Assembly (NCBI GenBank): GCA_036826475.1
Contig: DAISWG010000050.1
Span: 1 to 27,993 of the forward strand
DNA from: Miltoncostaea sp036826475
GTDB lineage: Bacteria > Actinomycetota > Thermoleophilia > Miltoncostaeales > Miltoncostaeaceae
Length of the DNA: 27,993 nt
Direction: 5' to 3'
The notes beneath the pieces are model-generated. The model saw nothing but the letters and a program-made list of their open reading frames with translations. It did no database searches and was not told the DNA's origin. Shown in pieces: positions 1 through 8,748 of this stretch. The first letter of the stretch is position 1, and each line of letters starts with the position of its first letter. The position numbers and the translations under genes are program-made.

Positions 1-2
1 GG

Positions 3-743
3 GCGGGCGGCCACGGCGCGGGCCACGCCGTCGCCGCGCCGGCCGGCCTGGCGGTGGCCGAGGACGGCCTCCGGCTGGTCGCCGACACCACGGCGCTCCC
101 CGTGGGCCGCGCCGCCACCTGGCGCTTCCGCATCGTGGGGACGGACGGCCACGCCGTGACCGCCTTCGACGTGGAGCACGAGCGCCGGATGCACCTGATC
201 GTGGTCCGGCGCGACCTGACCGGCTATCAGCACCTGCACCCCGCGATGGCGCCGGACGGCACCTGGAGCGTGCGGGTGCGCCTCGGCGCCCCCGGCGTCC
301 ACCGCGCGTACGCCCACTTCTCGGCCGGGGGACGGGCGCTGCCGCTGGNNNNNNNNNNGGCGACCGACCTGTCGGCGGCCGGCGCGTTCGTGCCGCGGCC
401 GCTCCCGCCCCCCGCCCCCGTCGCCCGGTCCGGGCGCTACTCCGCCGAGCTCGAGCCGCACGGCGCGCGCGCGGGCGCCACCGCCGAGCTGGCGTACCGG
501 CTGCGCCGCGACGGCCGACCCGTGGACGGCGTGGAGCCGTACCTCGGCGCCGACGGACACCTGGTGGCGCTGCGCGAGGGGGACCTGGCCTTCCTGCACG
601 TCCACCCCGAGGAGTCGGACGACCCGTCGACGATCCGGTTCGGGGCGACCCTGCCGTCGCCGGGCCGCTACCGCCTGTTCCTCCAGTTCAAGCACGATGG
701 CGAGGTGCGCACCGTGACCCACACCCTGGTGGTCACGCGATGA
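3..743 (+). CDS. Copper-associated His-rich extracytoplasmic protein (5' truncated)
   Basis: The frame is open from the window edge, so the true start lies upstream; a GTG at 54 is only an internal candidate. The visible N-terminus has a GGHGAGH His-rich stretch. Two repeated beta-rich segments follow, with QHLHP near the middle and FLHVHPEE near the C-terminus, His pairs that could bind metal. A 10-N gap (349-358) interrupts the gene, but the frame continues sensibly on both sides. The stop overlaps the copA start (ATGA, 740-743), so the two are probably translationally coupled. Proteins of this kind often sit beside copper ATPases in actinobacteria. A role in extracytoplasmic copper binding is inferred from the His motifs and the neighbour; no enzymatic motif is seen. 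Confidence 0.75.
   Translation, partial: AGGHGAGHAVAAPAGLAVAEDGLRLVADTTALPVGRAATWRFRIVGTDGHAVTAFDVEHERRMHLIVVRRDLTGYQHLHPAMAPDGTWSVRVRLGAPGVHRAYAHFSAGGRALPLXXXXATDLSAAGAFVPRPLPPPAPVARSGRYSAELEPHGARAGATAELAYRLRRDGRPVDGVEPYLGADGHLVALREGDLAFLHVHPEESDDPSTIRFGATLPSPGRYRLFLQFKHDGEVRTVTHTLVVTR
349..358. other. Assembly gap of 10 N
   Basis: Ten undetermined bases lie inside the first gene. The reading frame is coherent on both sides, so the gap is probably close to its true size, but the residues there are unknown. Confidence 0.95.
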
Positions 744-2980
744 GCATGCAGCTGCCCATCACCGGCATGACGTGCGCGTCGTGCGCGTCGCGGGTCGAGA
801 AGCGGCTCAACCGCCTGGAGGGCGTCGAGGCGTCGGTCAACTACGCCACCGAGACGGCGACGGTCACGTTCGACCCGGACGTCGTCGCGCCCGAGCAGCT
901 GGTGGAGGCGGTGGAGCAGGCGGGCTACGGCGCCCGCCTCCCCGCCCCCGCGGCGGCGCCCGCCGCCGGGCCCCTCGACGCCGAGGCCGGCGCCGACCCG
1001 GCGGCCGCGCTGCGCACCCGGTTCCTGGTGTCCGCGGCGCTGACGGTGCCCGTGGTGCTGATGTCGATGATCCCGGCGCTCCAGTTCGACAACTGGCAGT
1101 GGGTGGCGCTCCAGCTCGCCACGCCCGTCGTGCTGTGGGGCGCCTGGCCGTTCCACCGCGCGGCCTGGACCAACCTGCGCCACGGCGCCGCGACGATGGA
1201 CACGCTCGTCTCCATCGGGACGCTCGCCGCGTGGGGCTGGTCGGTGGTCGCGCTGCTCTGGCTCGGGGCCGGCGACCCGGACATGCGGATGCCGTTCGAG
1301 TGGGTCATCGACCCGGGCGCCGGGGCGGACCACATCTACCTGGAGGTGGCGACCGTCGTCACCACGTTCCTGCTCGCGGGCCGCTGGTTCGAGGCCCGCG
1401 CCAAGCGCCGCGCCGGCGCGGCGCTGCGGGCACTGCTGGAGCTGGGCGCGAAGGAGGCGTCGGTGCTCGGCGACGACGGGCGCGAGCGCCGCGTCGCCGC
1501 CGCCGACGTGGCCGTGGGCGACCGGATCGTGGTGCGCCCGGGCGAGCGCGTCGCCGCCGACGGGGTGGTCGAGCAGGGCGCGTCGGCCATCGACGCGTCG
1601 CTCCTGACCGGCGAGAGCGTCCCCGTGGAGGTCGCCCCCGGCGACGAGGTCGCGGGCGGCACCGTCAACGCCGGCGGACGCCTCGTGGTGCGCGCCACGC
1701 GCGTCGGCGGCGACACGGCGCTCGCCCGGATCGGGCGGCTGGTGACCGAGGCGCAGTCCGGGAAGGCCCCGGTGCAACGGCTGGCCGACCGGATCGCCGC
1801 GGTGTTCGTGCCGGCCGTGCTCGCGCTGTCGGTCATGACGCTGGGCTTCTGGCTGGCCAACGGCGCGGGCGCGACGTTCGCGTTCACCGCCGCCGTGGCG
1901 GTGCTGATCATCGCCTGCCCGTGCGCGCTGGGCCTCGCGACCCCCACCGCCCTGCTGGTGGGGACCGGTCGCGGAGCGCAGCTGGGGATCCTGATCCGGG
2001 GCCCGGAGGTGCTGGAGTCGACGCGGCGGATCGACACGGTGGTGCTCGACAAGACCGGCACCGTCACCTCCGGGCGCATGGCCCTGGCCGAGGTCGTCCC
2101 CGCGGATGGGGAGCGCCGGGAGGAGGTCCTGCGGCTCGCCGGCGGCCTGGAGGACGGCTCGGAGCACCCCATCGCCCGCGCGATCGCCCGCGCCGCCCGC
2201 GACGAGCTGGGCGCGCTGCCCCCCGTCGAGGCCTTCGCGAGCCGCGCCGGGCTCGGCGTGGAGGGGGTCGTGGAGGGACGCGCCATGGTGGCGGGCCGGC
2301 CGGCGCTGCTGGCCGACTGGGGCCTGGCCGCCGAGGGCGACCCGGCCGCGGCGATCGAGCGGGCCCACGCCGCGGGGCGCACGGCGGTCGCCGTGGCATG
2401 GGACGGGCGCCTGCGCGGCGTCCTGGTGGTGGCCGACACCGTGAAGCCCGAGAGCGCCGAGGCCGTGCGCCGGCTGCGCGACCTGGGCCTGCGGCCGGCC
2501 CTCCTGACCGGCGACGCCGAGGCGACGGCGCGCGCGGTGGCCGCCGAGGTGGGCATCGACGAGGTGATCGCCGAGGTGCTGCCCGACGGGAAGGCGGGCG
2601 TCGTGCGCCGCCTGCAGGCCGAGGGGCGCGTCGTGGCGATGGTCGGCGACGGCGTCAACGATGCCCCGGCCCTCGCCCAGGCGGACCTGGGGGTGGCGAT
2701 GGGGACCGGCACCGACGTGGCGATCGAGGCGTCCGACCTGACGCTCGTCTCCGGCGACCTGCGCGGCGTGGGCGACGCGATCCGGCTGTCGCGACGGACG
2801 CTCGCCACCATCCGGACCAACCTGGCGTGGGCCTTCGGCTACAACATCGCCGCGATCCCGCTGGCGATGACGGGCTACCTCAACCCGGTGATCGCGGGCG
2901 CGGCGATGGCGCTCTCGAGCGTGCTGGTGGTGGCGAACTCCCTGCGGCTGCGGCGTTTCCGGCGCGCCGGCGACGCGTGA
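740..2980 (+). CDS. copA: Copper-translocating P1B-type ATPase
   Basis: A 746-aa copper-exporting P-type ATPase of the inner membrane. The N-terminal HMA domain has the metal-binding MTCASC motif (Cys12, Cys15). An Ala/Pro-rich linker (about 70-95) precedes the membrane segments. The family landmarks are all present: actuator TGES, transmembrane Cys-Pro-Cys at 393-395 (the Cu(I) signature), phosphorylation site DKTGT (Asp437), the SEHP nucleotide-binding motif, and the GDGVND hinge at 636-641. Length is normal for a one-HMA CopA. The ATG overlaps the upstream TGA by ATGA, indicating coupling with the His-rich protein. The convergent neighbour encodes a secreted cupredoxin, so the cluster forms a copper export and envelope copper-handling module. 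No copper-responsive regulator gene is seen next to it in this window. Confidence 0.97.
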   Translation: MSMQLPITGMTCASCASRVEKRLNRLEGVEASVNYATETATVTFDPDVVAPEQLVEAVEQAGYGARLPAPAAAPAAGPLDAEAGADPAAALRTRFLVSAALTVPVVLMSMIPALQFDNWQWVALQLATPVVLWGAWPFHRAAWTNLRHGAATMDTLVSIGTLAAWGWSVVALLWLGAGDPDMRMPFEWVIDPGAGADHIYLEVATVVTTFLLAGRWFEARAKRRAGAALRALLELGAKEASVLGDDGRERRVAAADVAVGDRIVVRPGERVAADGVVEQGASAIDASLLTGESVPVEVAPGDEVAGGTVNAGGRLVVRATRVGGDTALARIGRLVTEAQSGKAPVQRLADRIAAVFVPAVLALSVMTLGFWLANGAGATFAFTAAVAVLIIACPCALGLATPTALLVGTGRGAQLGILIRGPEVLESTRRIDTVVLDKTGTVTSGRMALAEVVPADGERREEVLRLAGGLEDGSEHPIARAIARAARDELGALPPVEAFASRAGLGVEGVVEGRAMVAGRPALLADWGLAAEGDPAAAIERAHAAGRTAVAVAWDGRLRGVLVVADTVKPESAEAVRRLRDLGLRPALLTGDAEATARAVAAEVGIDEVIAEVLPDGKAGVVRRLQAEGRVVAMVGDGVNDAPALAQADLGVAMGTGTDVAIEASDLTLVSGDLRGVGDAIRLSRRTLATIRTNLAWAFGYNIAAIPLAMTGYLNPVIAGAAMALSSVLVVANSLRLRRFRRAGDA

Positions 2981-2983
2981 CGC

Positions 2984-3376
2984 TCAGCGCCGGCGGGTGA
3001 CCGTCAGCGTGCCGGTCATCCCGTTCTCCTCGTGGCTGCCGACGGTGCAGAAGTAGGTGTAGCGGCCCGGCGCCAGTCGGACGGTGACGCTCGACACGCC
3101 GCCCGTGCCGACCTTCGGCCCCTTCCGCTCCGCGATGCCGTTCCCCTTGATCGCGATGTCGTGGCGGAACGTCCCGCTGCGGTTGGTCAGCACCAGCTTC
3201 ACCTGGCCGGCGGGCGCGCGGAGCGTCTTCGCGCTGAACGCCAGGCTCTTCCCCGAGGCGGTCAGCGTGCGCGTCGCCGGCGCCGTGGCGCCGGTCGCGG
3301 CCGCCGTGAGCCCGGCCGCCGCGACCGCGGCCGCCAGCAGCGCGCACCCCGTCGCGCGTCGCCTCCGGACCCTCAT
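2984..3376 (-). CDS. Secreted cupredoxin (plastocyanin-like)
   Basis: A 130-aa small blue-copper protein. Residues 1-30 form an Arg-rich then Ala-rich signal peptide. The mature domain has the four type-1 copper ligands in order: His72 (RHD), Cys110, His115 and Met120, with C-x4-H-x4-M spacing as in many bacterial cupredoxins. The ATG at 3376 is chosen because GAAGGGG lies about 5 nt upstream and a signal peptide follows directly; the frame stays open 18 codons further upstream, but that extension is unlikely. The gene converges on copA with a 3-bp gap. Likely an envelope electron carrier or copper-binding protein; the redox partner cannot be named from this window. Confidence 0.9.
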   Translation of the reverse strand: MRVRRRRATGCALLAAAVAAAGLTAAATGATAPATRTLTASGKSLAFSAKTLRAPAGQVKLVLTNRSGTFRHDIAIKGNGIAERKGPKVGTGGVSSVTVRLAPGRYTYFCTVGSHEENGMTGTLTVTRRR

Positions 3377-3464
3377 CCGCACCCCTTCCGTCGCCGCCGT
3401 GGGTGGCACGCTACGACGCGCGGGAGGCACCCCGCCAGCCGGGGCGGTGGGCCGGCCCCGGGGG

Positions 3465-5228
3465 CTACCCGACCAGGACGGCGGGGACGCCCTCCGGCTC
3501 CTCCACCAGGTCGGCGGCGTAGCCGAGCTCGTCGTAGAGGCCCGGCGCGATCACCAGGAACGCGTCCACCAGGGCGGCGTCGAACTGGCGGCCGCGCTGG
3601 TCGGCCAGCTCGGCGAGCGCGTCGTCGAGCGGCCAGCCCTCCTTGTACCGCCGCGGCGACACCAGGGCGTCGAAGACGTCCGCGATCGCGCAGATGCGGC
3701 CCTCCAGCGGGATCTGCTCGCCGGCCAGGCCGGCGGGGTAGCCGGTGCCGTCCCAGCGCTCGTGGTGCGTCAGCGCGATCGCCTGGCCCATCCGGACGAG
3801 CGGCGAATCCGAGCCCGCCAGGATCCTCCCGCCGATGGTCGTGTGGCCCTGCATGACCTCGCGCTCCTCATCGGTCAGGCGCCCCGCCTTGAGCAGCACG
3901 CGGTCGGGGACGCCGATCTTCCCGATGTCGTGCAGCACGGCGGCGTGTCGGAGCTCCTCGGCCTCGCGGGCGGTCATGCCCCGCGCGCGGCCGAGGGCCT
4001 CCGCGATCCTGCTCATCCGCTCGATGTGCTGGCCGGTCTCGTGGTCGCGCCAATCGGAGGCCTGGCTGAGGCGGCTCACCACCTCCAGCTGGGTGGCGCG
4101 CAGCTGCTGCGTGCGCTCGTGGACCTTGCCCTCGAGCACCTCGGCGAGCCACGCCTGCCGGCGGCGCTCGTGGCTCTCGCGGAGGTAGCTCACGATCCCC
4201 GTCGCCAGCGTGGCGACCGCCAGGGTCGCGAGGGGCACCACCACCGGCACCACCACGCCCGCCATGAACGCCAGCACCGCTCCGGCGGCCGCGGCGGCGG
4301 CGAGCGCGGCCGCGCCCACGGCGACCGCGAGGAACCGGATGCGCAGGGCCGCCAGCGGCACCACGATGCCCATCCCGACGATCGTCAGCAGGCCCAGCCA
4401 GCCGGGGGCGCGCCGCAGGTCGCCGTGCAGCATCGTCCAGATCGCGTTGGCCTGGACCTCCGGCCCCGGCATCGGGTTGTCGGCGTCCGCGGGGGTCAGG
4501 TGCACGTCCTGGAGGGACGGGGCCGTCGCGCCCACCACCACCACCGCGTCGCGGAACACCCCCGGGTCGACGCGGCGGTCGAGCAGGTCCGAGAACGACA
4601 CCGTGCGGATCGTCCCCGGCCCGCCGCGGTAGTCGATGAGCGTGCCCTCGGGCGGCACCTCACCAGGGTCGTTGGGGGCCCCACGGACCACCTCCGCCGC
4701 GACGACGGGCATGGTCCCGAGACCCGAGAGCTCACGGGTGAACGTCCTGATGACCCCTCTGCCGTCCTTCGGCAGGTACGCCGCCGCGGCGCGCGCGCCG
4801 GCGGCGCGGAGGTTGTCGTCGCCACCGAGCACGTTCGTGGAGCCGCCCGGCCCGATCTCGCTGGTCGCCAGCACCACGTCGCCCGCGCGGGCGACGGCGT
4901 CGTACAGCGCGACGTCCTGCCGCTCGTCGCGGCTCGGCTCGGTGAACTGCACGTCGTAGACGATCACGCGGGCGCCGGCCTCGCGGAGGCGGTCGATGGC
5001 GCGGGCGTGCAGCACACGCGGGAAGGGCCACCGCTGCCCCAGCGCGCCGAAGGTGACGTCGTCGATCCCGACGACGACCACGTCGGCCGGACGGTGGTCG
5101 CCCCGCAGCGCGAACCTCAGGTCCACGGTGTCGCCCTCGGGCCGATCGAGGACGCCGAGGAACGACGCGCCCAGGCCCGCGACCACGGCGATCGCCGCGA
5201 CGATCGCCGCCGTCAGCGCCCTCCGCAC
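3465..5228 (-). CDS. CHASE2-sensor HD-GYP c-di-GMP phosphodiesterase
   Basis: A 587-aa membrane signalling protein. Residues about 6-28 form a first membrane segment. Residues 30-270 match an extracytoplasmic CHASE2 sensor (VVVGIDD, WPFPR, VIVYDVQF, then an ALP-type tail ending VVVGATAPSLQD). Three membrane segments follow at about 275-345, then a short coiled coil (350-385). The HD-GYP domain is complete: HDIGK with His433/Asp434, HHE at 488-490, and GYP at 496-498, predicting hydrolysis of cyclic di-GMP. The start is GTG, only 2 nt after the stop of the upstream secreted propeller protein, so the two are co-translated. CHASE2 is more often joined to cyclases or kinases. The ligand is unknown; the upstream secreted protein is the obvious candidate partner. 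Confidence 0.92.
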   Translation of the reverse strand: MRRALTAAIVAAIAVVAGLGASFLGVLDRPEGDTVDLRFALRGDHRPADVVVVGIDDVTFGALGQRWPFPRVLHARAIDRLREAGARVIVYDVQFTEPSRDERQDVALYDAVARAGDVVLATSEIGPGGSTNVLGGDDNLRAAGARAAAAYLPKDGRGVIRTFTRELSGLGTMPVVAAEVVRGAPNDPGEVPPEGTLIDYRGGPGTIRTVSFSDLLDRRVDPGVFRDAVVVVGATAPSLQDVHLTPADADNPMPGPEVQANAIWTMLHGDLRRAPGWLGLLTIVGMGIVVPLAALRIRFLAVAVGAAALAAAAAAGAVLAFMAGVVVPVVVPLATLAVATLATGIVSYLRESHERRRQAWLAEVLEGKVHERTQQLRATQLEVVSRLSQASDWRDHETGQHIERMSRIAEALGRARGMTAREAEELRHAAVLHDIGKIGVPDRVLLKAGRLTDEEREVMQGHTTIGGRILAGSDSPLVRMGQAIALTHHERWDGTGYPAGLAGEQIPLEGRICAIADVFDALVSPRRYKEGWPLDDALAELADQRGRQFDAALVDAFLVIAPGLYDELGYAADLVEEPEGVPAVLVG

Positions 5229-5230
5229 GG

Positions 5231-7180
5231 TCAGCGCGCCCGGACCAGGATCTTCCCGCGCGCCCGGACCAGGACCGTCCGGCCCCGGTTGAGGTCGCGC
5301 ACCGCCACGGCGCCGTCGGTGACCCGGGTCAGCGTCCCGTCGCACCGCTCCCGCACGAGCCACTGGGTGCCGCGCACCACCGCGACGCTGTTGCGCCCGT
5401 GGGTGCGGTACCTGCCGCCCTGGTCCTTGCTCCACAGCGACCGCCCGCGTCGGCGGCCGTCCTCGTGCCGAGCGCGGGGCGTGCCGCAGACGGGCAGCGG
5501 CCCGCGCAGCCGGATGTCCACGAAGCCGTCCCGCCCCGGCTGCGCCAGGCTGAACGCGCCGGCCCAGAACGTGGCCCGCTGGGCGTGGCCGGCGTCGTCG
5601 AGGGCGCTGGTGATCGTGACCCGGCCCCCGGTCGCGTCGATCACCGCGCCGATCGGCAGAGACGCGGCCCGGTCGAGCGGCACCGGGGTGGCGACGCGCG
5701 GGAGGCGCACGACGACCGTGCCCGACACGGGCTTCGCGAGCACCGTCCGACCCACCTCCGGCGCCTCCGCCGCCGGCAGCTCCGGCGCGGCACCGCCAGG
5801 CGCGTCGCCCGGCGGCGTGCCCGGGTCGTCCCCCGGGGCCGGCGTGCCCGGCGCGGCCGGCGGCGGCGCCGGCGGGCCCGGAGGCGGGGGCGGCGGCGGG
5901 GCCGGCACGTCGAGGGTGGTGAAGGTGGCGTCCGGGCCGTAGCCGGTCCCCGAGGGGTTCGTCGCGACCGTGCGGTAGTGGTACGTCGTCGAGGGGTCCA
6001 GCCCGGTCAGCGGGACGGCGACGTCGCCGGGCGCGCTGCCGGCGCCGGCGCCCACCGCCGCCGTGGACGCCCCGTATGCGGCGGAGGTGCCGTACTCGAT
6101 CGCCAGGGTCGTCGCCTGGGAGTTCGGCGTCACCGTGGCGGTGACCGTCGCGCCGTCGGTCGCGAGCGACCCGGCGACCCCGGGCGTGACCCCCGGGGCC
6201 ACGGTGATGCGGCCGATGCGGCCGGCGGTGCGCTGCGTGAACCAGATGTTGCCGTCCGCTCCCATGGTCACCCCGGTGGGCGCCGAGTTGGCGGTGAGCG
6301 GGGCGAACATCGTGACGAGGCCGGCGGTGGTGATTCGGCCGATGCGCCCCGGGTCGGCCGACGACGCGAACCAGAGGGCGCCGTCGCCCCCCACCGCGAT
6401 GCCCAGGGGCCGGCTGCCCGGCGTGATGCCGGTGGTGAACTCGGTGATCACCCCGCCCGGGGTGATGCGCCCGATGCCGTCGGCCTGGGTGAACCACATG
6501 TTGCCGTCGGGGCCGAGGACGATCGCCTCGGGCGCGCTCGCCGCGGTGGGCAGCGCGAACTCGGTGATGGTCCCCGACGTCGTGATCCGTCCGATCCGGG
6601 CGGGGTTGCCCTTCTCCGTGAACCACATGGCGCCGTCCGGCCCGGGGGCGATGCCCGACGGCTGGGAGCCGGCGGTGAGCCCGGCGCTGAACTGGGTGAT
6701 GGTGCCCGTGGGCGTGATCCGGACGATCCGGCCGGGGCTCGCGCTCCAGGTGGCCCAGAGGTTGCCGTCCGGGCCGGACGCGATGTGGCGCAGCTGACCG
6801 TTGAGGCTCAGCCCGCTCACGAACTTGGCGACCACGCCGGTCAGGCTGGTCGCCCCGATGCTCCCGGCGAGGGAGTTCTCGGTGAACCACATGCGGCCGT
6901 CGGGCCCGGCGGTGATGCCGAGCGGCCCCCCGAACAGCGTCAGCCCACCGGAGAACTCGGAGACGGTTCCGGCCGGGGACAGTCTCGCGATCCGGCCGAT
7001 GAGCCCGTTCTCGGTGAACCAGAGGTTGCCGTCCGGGCCCGAGGCGATGCCGTAGGGCTCGGCGCCCAGGGTGATCCCGGTCGAGAACTCGGTGACGGTG
7101 GGCGCCGACGACGCCATGGCGGGAAGCACCGCCGCCAGGGCTGCGACCGCGACGGTGACATGGCGGGGGCGGAGGCGCAC
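5231..7180 (-). CDS. Secreted Vgb-like beta-propeller with Fn3-like and FecR-like domains
   Basis: A 649-aa exported protein. Residues 1-25 form a signal peptide ending AMASSA. Seven repeats of about 43 residues follow (about 28-328), each with a GPDGNLWFTE-like core and an RIGRITxxGxITEF strand, as in virginiamycin-B-lyase-type seven-bladed propellers. An Fn3-like module (about 336-422, YHYRTVATNPSGT) comes next, then a Pro-rich linker (425-470). The C-terminal segment (475-649) has FecR-like spacing in two parts (SGTVVVRLP...LPIGAVIDA and VRGTQWLVRERCDGTL). The GTG start is set by the signal peptide and a GATATC patch 7 nt upstream. The Vgb name reflects fold only: antibiotic-lyase activity should not be assumed. 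The gene is followed 2 nt later by the CHASE2-HD-GYP gene, suggesting a sensor-partner pair. Confidence 0.85.
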   Translation of the reverse strand: MRLRPRHVTVAVAALAAVLPAMASSAPTVTEFSTGITLGAEPYGIASGPDGNLWFTENGLIGRIARLSPAGTVSEFSGGLTLFGGPLGITAGPDGRMWFTENSLAGSIGATSLTGVVAKFVSGLSLNGQLRHIASGPDGNLWATWSASPGRIVRITPTGTITQFSAGLTAGSQPSGIAPGPDGAMWFTEKGNPARIGRITTSGTITEFALPTAASAPEAIVLGPDGNMWFTQADGIGRITPGGVITEFTTGITPGSRPLGIAVGGDGALWFASSADPGRIGRITTAGLVTMFAPLTANSAPTGVTMGADGNIWFTQRTAGRIGRITVAPGVTPGVAGSLATDGATVTATVTPNSQATTLAIEYGTSAAYGASTAAVGAGAGSAPGDVAVPLTGLDPSTTYHYRTVATNPSGTGYGPDATFTTLDVPAPPPPPPPGPPAPPPAAPGTPAPGDDPGTPPGDAPGGAAPELPAAEAPEVGRTVLAKPVSGTVVVRLPRVATPVPLDRAASLPIGAVIDATGGRVTITSALDDAGHAQRATFWAGAFSLAQPGRDGFVDIRLRGPLPVCGTPRARHEDGRRRGRSLWSKDQGGRYRTHGRNSVAVVRGTQWLVRERCDGTLTRVTDGAVAVRDLNRGRTVLVRARGKILVRAR

Positions 7181-7260
7181 GAGGAGAGATATCGGCCGCG
7201 GGGCACGGTTTCCGACCCCATCGGTCGCGGTCGCGCCCCCGGCGGCGGGACCGGCGGGGG

Positions 7261-8046
7261 TCAGCCGTCGGCGGGGCGGCGCAGGCGGACCAGCCGGTGG
7301 TCGGGCGTGAAGAGGCGCCGCACGAGGCCCCCGGCCACGACCGCGGTCGCCGTGGCCGCCGACCCGAGCACCAGGTACATCACCACCACCTGCACGAGGA
7401 CCGCGTCGAGCGGGTCGACGCCCGCCAGGATCAGGCCGGTCATCGCCCCCGGCAGGAACACGATGCCGACCGCCTTCGTGGTCTCGATCTGGGGCACGAG
7501 GGCGGCGCGGAGCGCCGAGCGCACGAACGGCCTCGCCGCCTCCCGGCCGGGCAGGCCCAGGGCCAGGCGCGCCTCGACCTCCAGGCGGCGGTCGCGGAGC
7601 TCCTCCACGATCCGCCGCGCCGCCAGGACCGTGGCGGCCATCGAGTTGCCGATCACCAGGCCAGCCACCGGCACCAGGGTGCGCCCCTCCAGCGGGAAGA
7701 TCCCGAGCCCGAAGACGGTCCCGAGCGCGACCACGCCGGTGGCGGCGAACGCGAGCGCCGCCAGCCCCAGCAGGCCGGGGACCTCGGGCGCCCTGCGGCG
7801 GGCGACCTCGGCGGCGAAGGCGACCATCGCGACGACCCAGAGCCAGGAGAGCCACAGCGGGCTGCCGGGGTCGATGATCGCCGCCAGGGCGACGCCCACG
7901 ATGAGCAGTTGGACGAGGGCCCGCGCCGAGGCCCAGACGAGGCTCCGCTCCAGCCCGAGGCCGCCCCGCAGGGACAGCAGCACGGCGACGGCCACGAGGA
8001 GCAGGGAGGCGGCGACCCCGAGGGCGCCGACGTCACCCTGGGCCAT
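7261..8046 (-). CDS. fetB: FetB/YbbM-like ABC transporter permease
   Basis: A 261-aa polytopic membrane protein of the UPF0014 family. About seven hydrophobic segments are visible, and the family-typical stretch VIGNSMAATVLAARR lies mid-protein, followed by EARLALGLPGREA and the IETTKAVGIVFLPGAMTGLILAG segment. In Escherichia coli the homologous pair FetAB is an iron exporter involved in peroxide resistance. The ATG at 8046 overlaps the 3' end of the ATPase gene by 14 bp, so the two form one operon. The substrate here is inferred from the family only; another metal or solute is possible. Confidence 0.88.
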   Translation of the reverse strand: MAQGDVGALGVAASLLLVAVAVLLSLRGGLGLERSLVWASARALVQLLIVGVALAAIIDPGSPLWLSWLWVVAMVAFAAEVARRRAPEVPGLLGLAALAFAATGVVALGTVFGLGIFPLEGRTLVPVAGLVIGNSMAATVLAARRIVEELRDRRLEVEARLALGLPGREAARPFVRSALRAALVPQIETTKAVGIVFLPGAMTGLILAGVDPLDAVLVQVVVMYLVLGSAATATAVVAGGLVRRLFTPDHRLVRLRRPADG

Positions 8047-8704
8047 GGTGCCCCGCGGGCGCGGCCGACACCACGCGCCCCTCCTCCATCTGCACGACCG
8101 TGTCCGCGATGCGTCCCGCCTGGGCCAGGTCGTGGGTCACCCACACGACCGGCGCGCCGGCGTCGCAGAGCGCACGCGCGAGACGCTCCAGTCCGGACCG
8201 GGCGGCCGCGTCGAGCGCCGAGGTGGGCTCGTCCATGAGCAGCACCTCCGGCCCGGCCATGAGCGTCCGCGCCAGGCACGCCCGCTGCGACTCGCCGCCC
8301 GACAGCTCCGACGCCTGGCGGTCGAGGAAGCGCGCGGGGAGCCCGGCGCGGGCGAGCGCCTCCGCCATGTCCCCCTCGCCGGCGTCCGGGGCGGCGACCA
8401 GGAGGTTGTCCCGTACGGTGCCGCCGAAGGGCGTCGGCTGCTGGAACACCATCCCCACGCGCCGCCGGTGGGCGAGTGGATCGACGCTCGCGAGGTCCGC
8501 CCCGCGGAAGCGCACCGAGCCGGCGCTCGGCGCCTCCAGCCGGTTGCAGAGCCGCAGCAGCGTCGACTTCCCCGACCCGGACGGGCCGAGCACCACCGTG
8601 ACGCCGCGGTCCGGCACCTCCAGGTCGACGCCGCGCAGCACCGGTCCCTGCGGCGCCGTGACCTCCACCCCCTCGAAGCGGAACAGCGGCGGGGTCGCGG
8701 GCAC
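8033..8704 (-). CDS. fetA: FetA/YbbL-like ABC transporter ATP-binding protein
   Basis: A 223-aa ABC ATPase with a complete catalytic set: Walker A GPSGSGKS (40-47), Q-loop in MVFQQP, signature LSGGE (134-138), Walker B LLMDEP (155-160) and switch His191 in VTHD. It overlaps the permease gene by 14 bp and would power it. The start is GTG at 8704, giving the expected short lead-in before FEGVEV. The gene is divergent from the Tim44-like gene across only 44 bp, so their promoters must lie back to back. The assignment to FetA rests on pairing with the UPF0014 permease; as a lone ATPase the family would be ambiguous. Confidence 0.88.
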   Translation of the reverse strand: MPATPPLFRFEGVEVTAPQGPVLRGVDLEVPDRGVTVVLGPSGSGKSTLLRLCNRLEAPSAGSVRFRGADLASVDPLAHRRRVGMVFQQPTPFGGTVRDNLLVAAPDAGEGDMAEALARAGLPARFLDRQASELSGGESQRACLARTLMAGPEVLLMDEPTSALDAAARSGLERLARALCDAGAPVVWVTHDLAQAGRIADTVVQMEEGRVVSAAPAGHHGPG

Positions 8705-8735
8705 TCCGCGATGATCGCACTCCGCCCCCCTGAGC

Positions 8736-8741
8736 TAACCT
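8736..8741 (+). promoter_or_regulatory. Predicted -10 box of a leaderless transcript (TAACCT)
   Basis: TAACCT ends 7 nt before the ATG at 8749, and no Shine-Dalgarno sequence is seen. This is the placement expected for an actinobacterial leaderless mRNA starting at the start codon. The same hexamer at the same distance precedes the nitroreductase gene. No -35 box is recognisable. Confidence 0.55.
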
Positions 8742-8748
8742 CGCCGGG

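Noticed and set aside
668..2368. Minus-strand open frame inside copA
   Set aside because: It is antisense to conserved P-type ATPase motifs and has no recognisable domain.
3084..5942. Long plus-strand open frame of about 950 codons
   Set aside because: It lies opposite the CHASE2-HD-GYP and propeller genes and has no domain; high GC keeps shadow frames open.
5231..7180. Virginiamycin B lyase (streptogramin resistance)
   Set aside because: The match is to the propeller repeats only; the protein is secreted, has extra domains, and no resistance context is seen.
7231..7260. GC-rich inverted segment after fetB as a terminator
   Set aside because: The pairing is imperfect and there is no T-tract; any GC-rich stretch here folds similarly.
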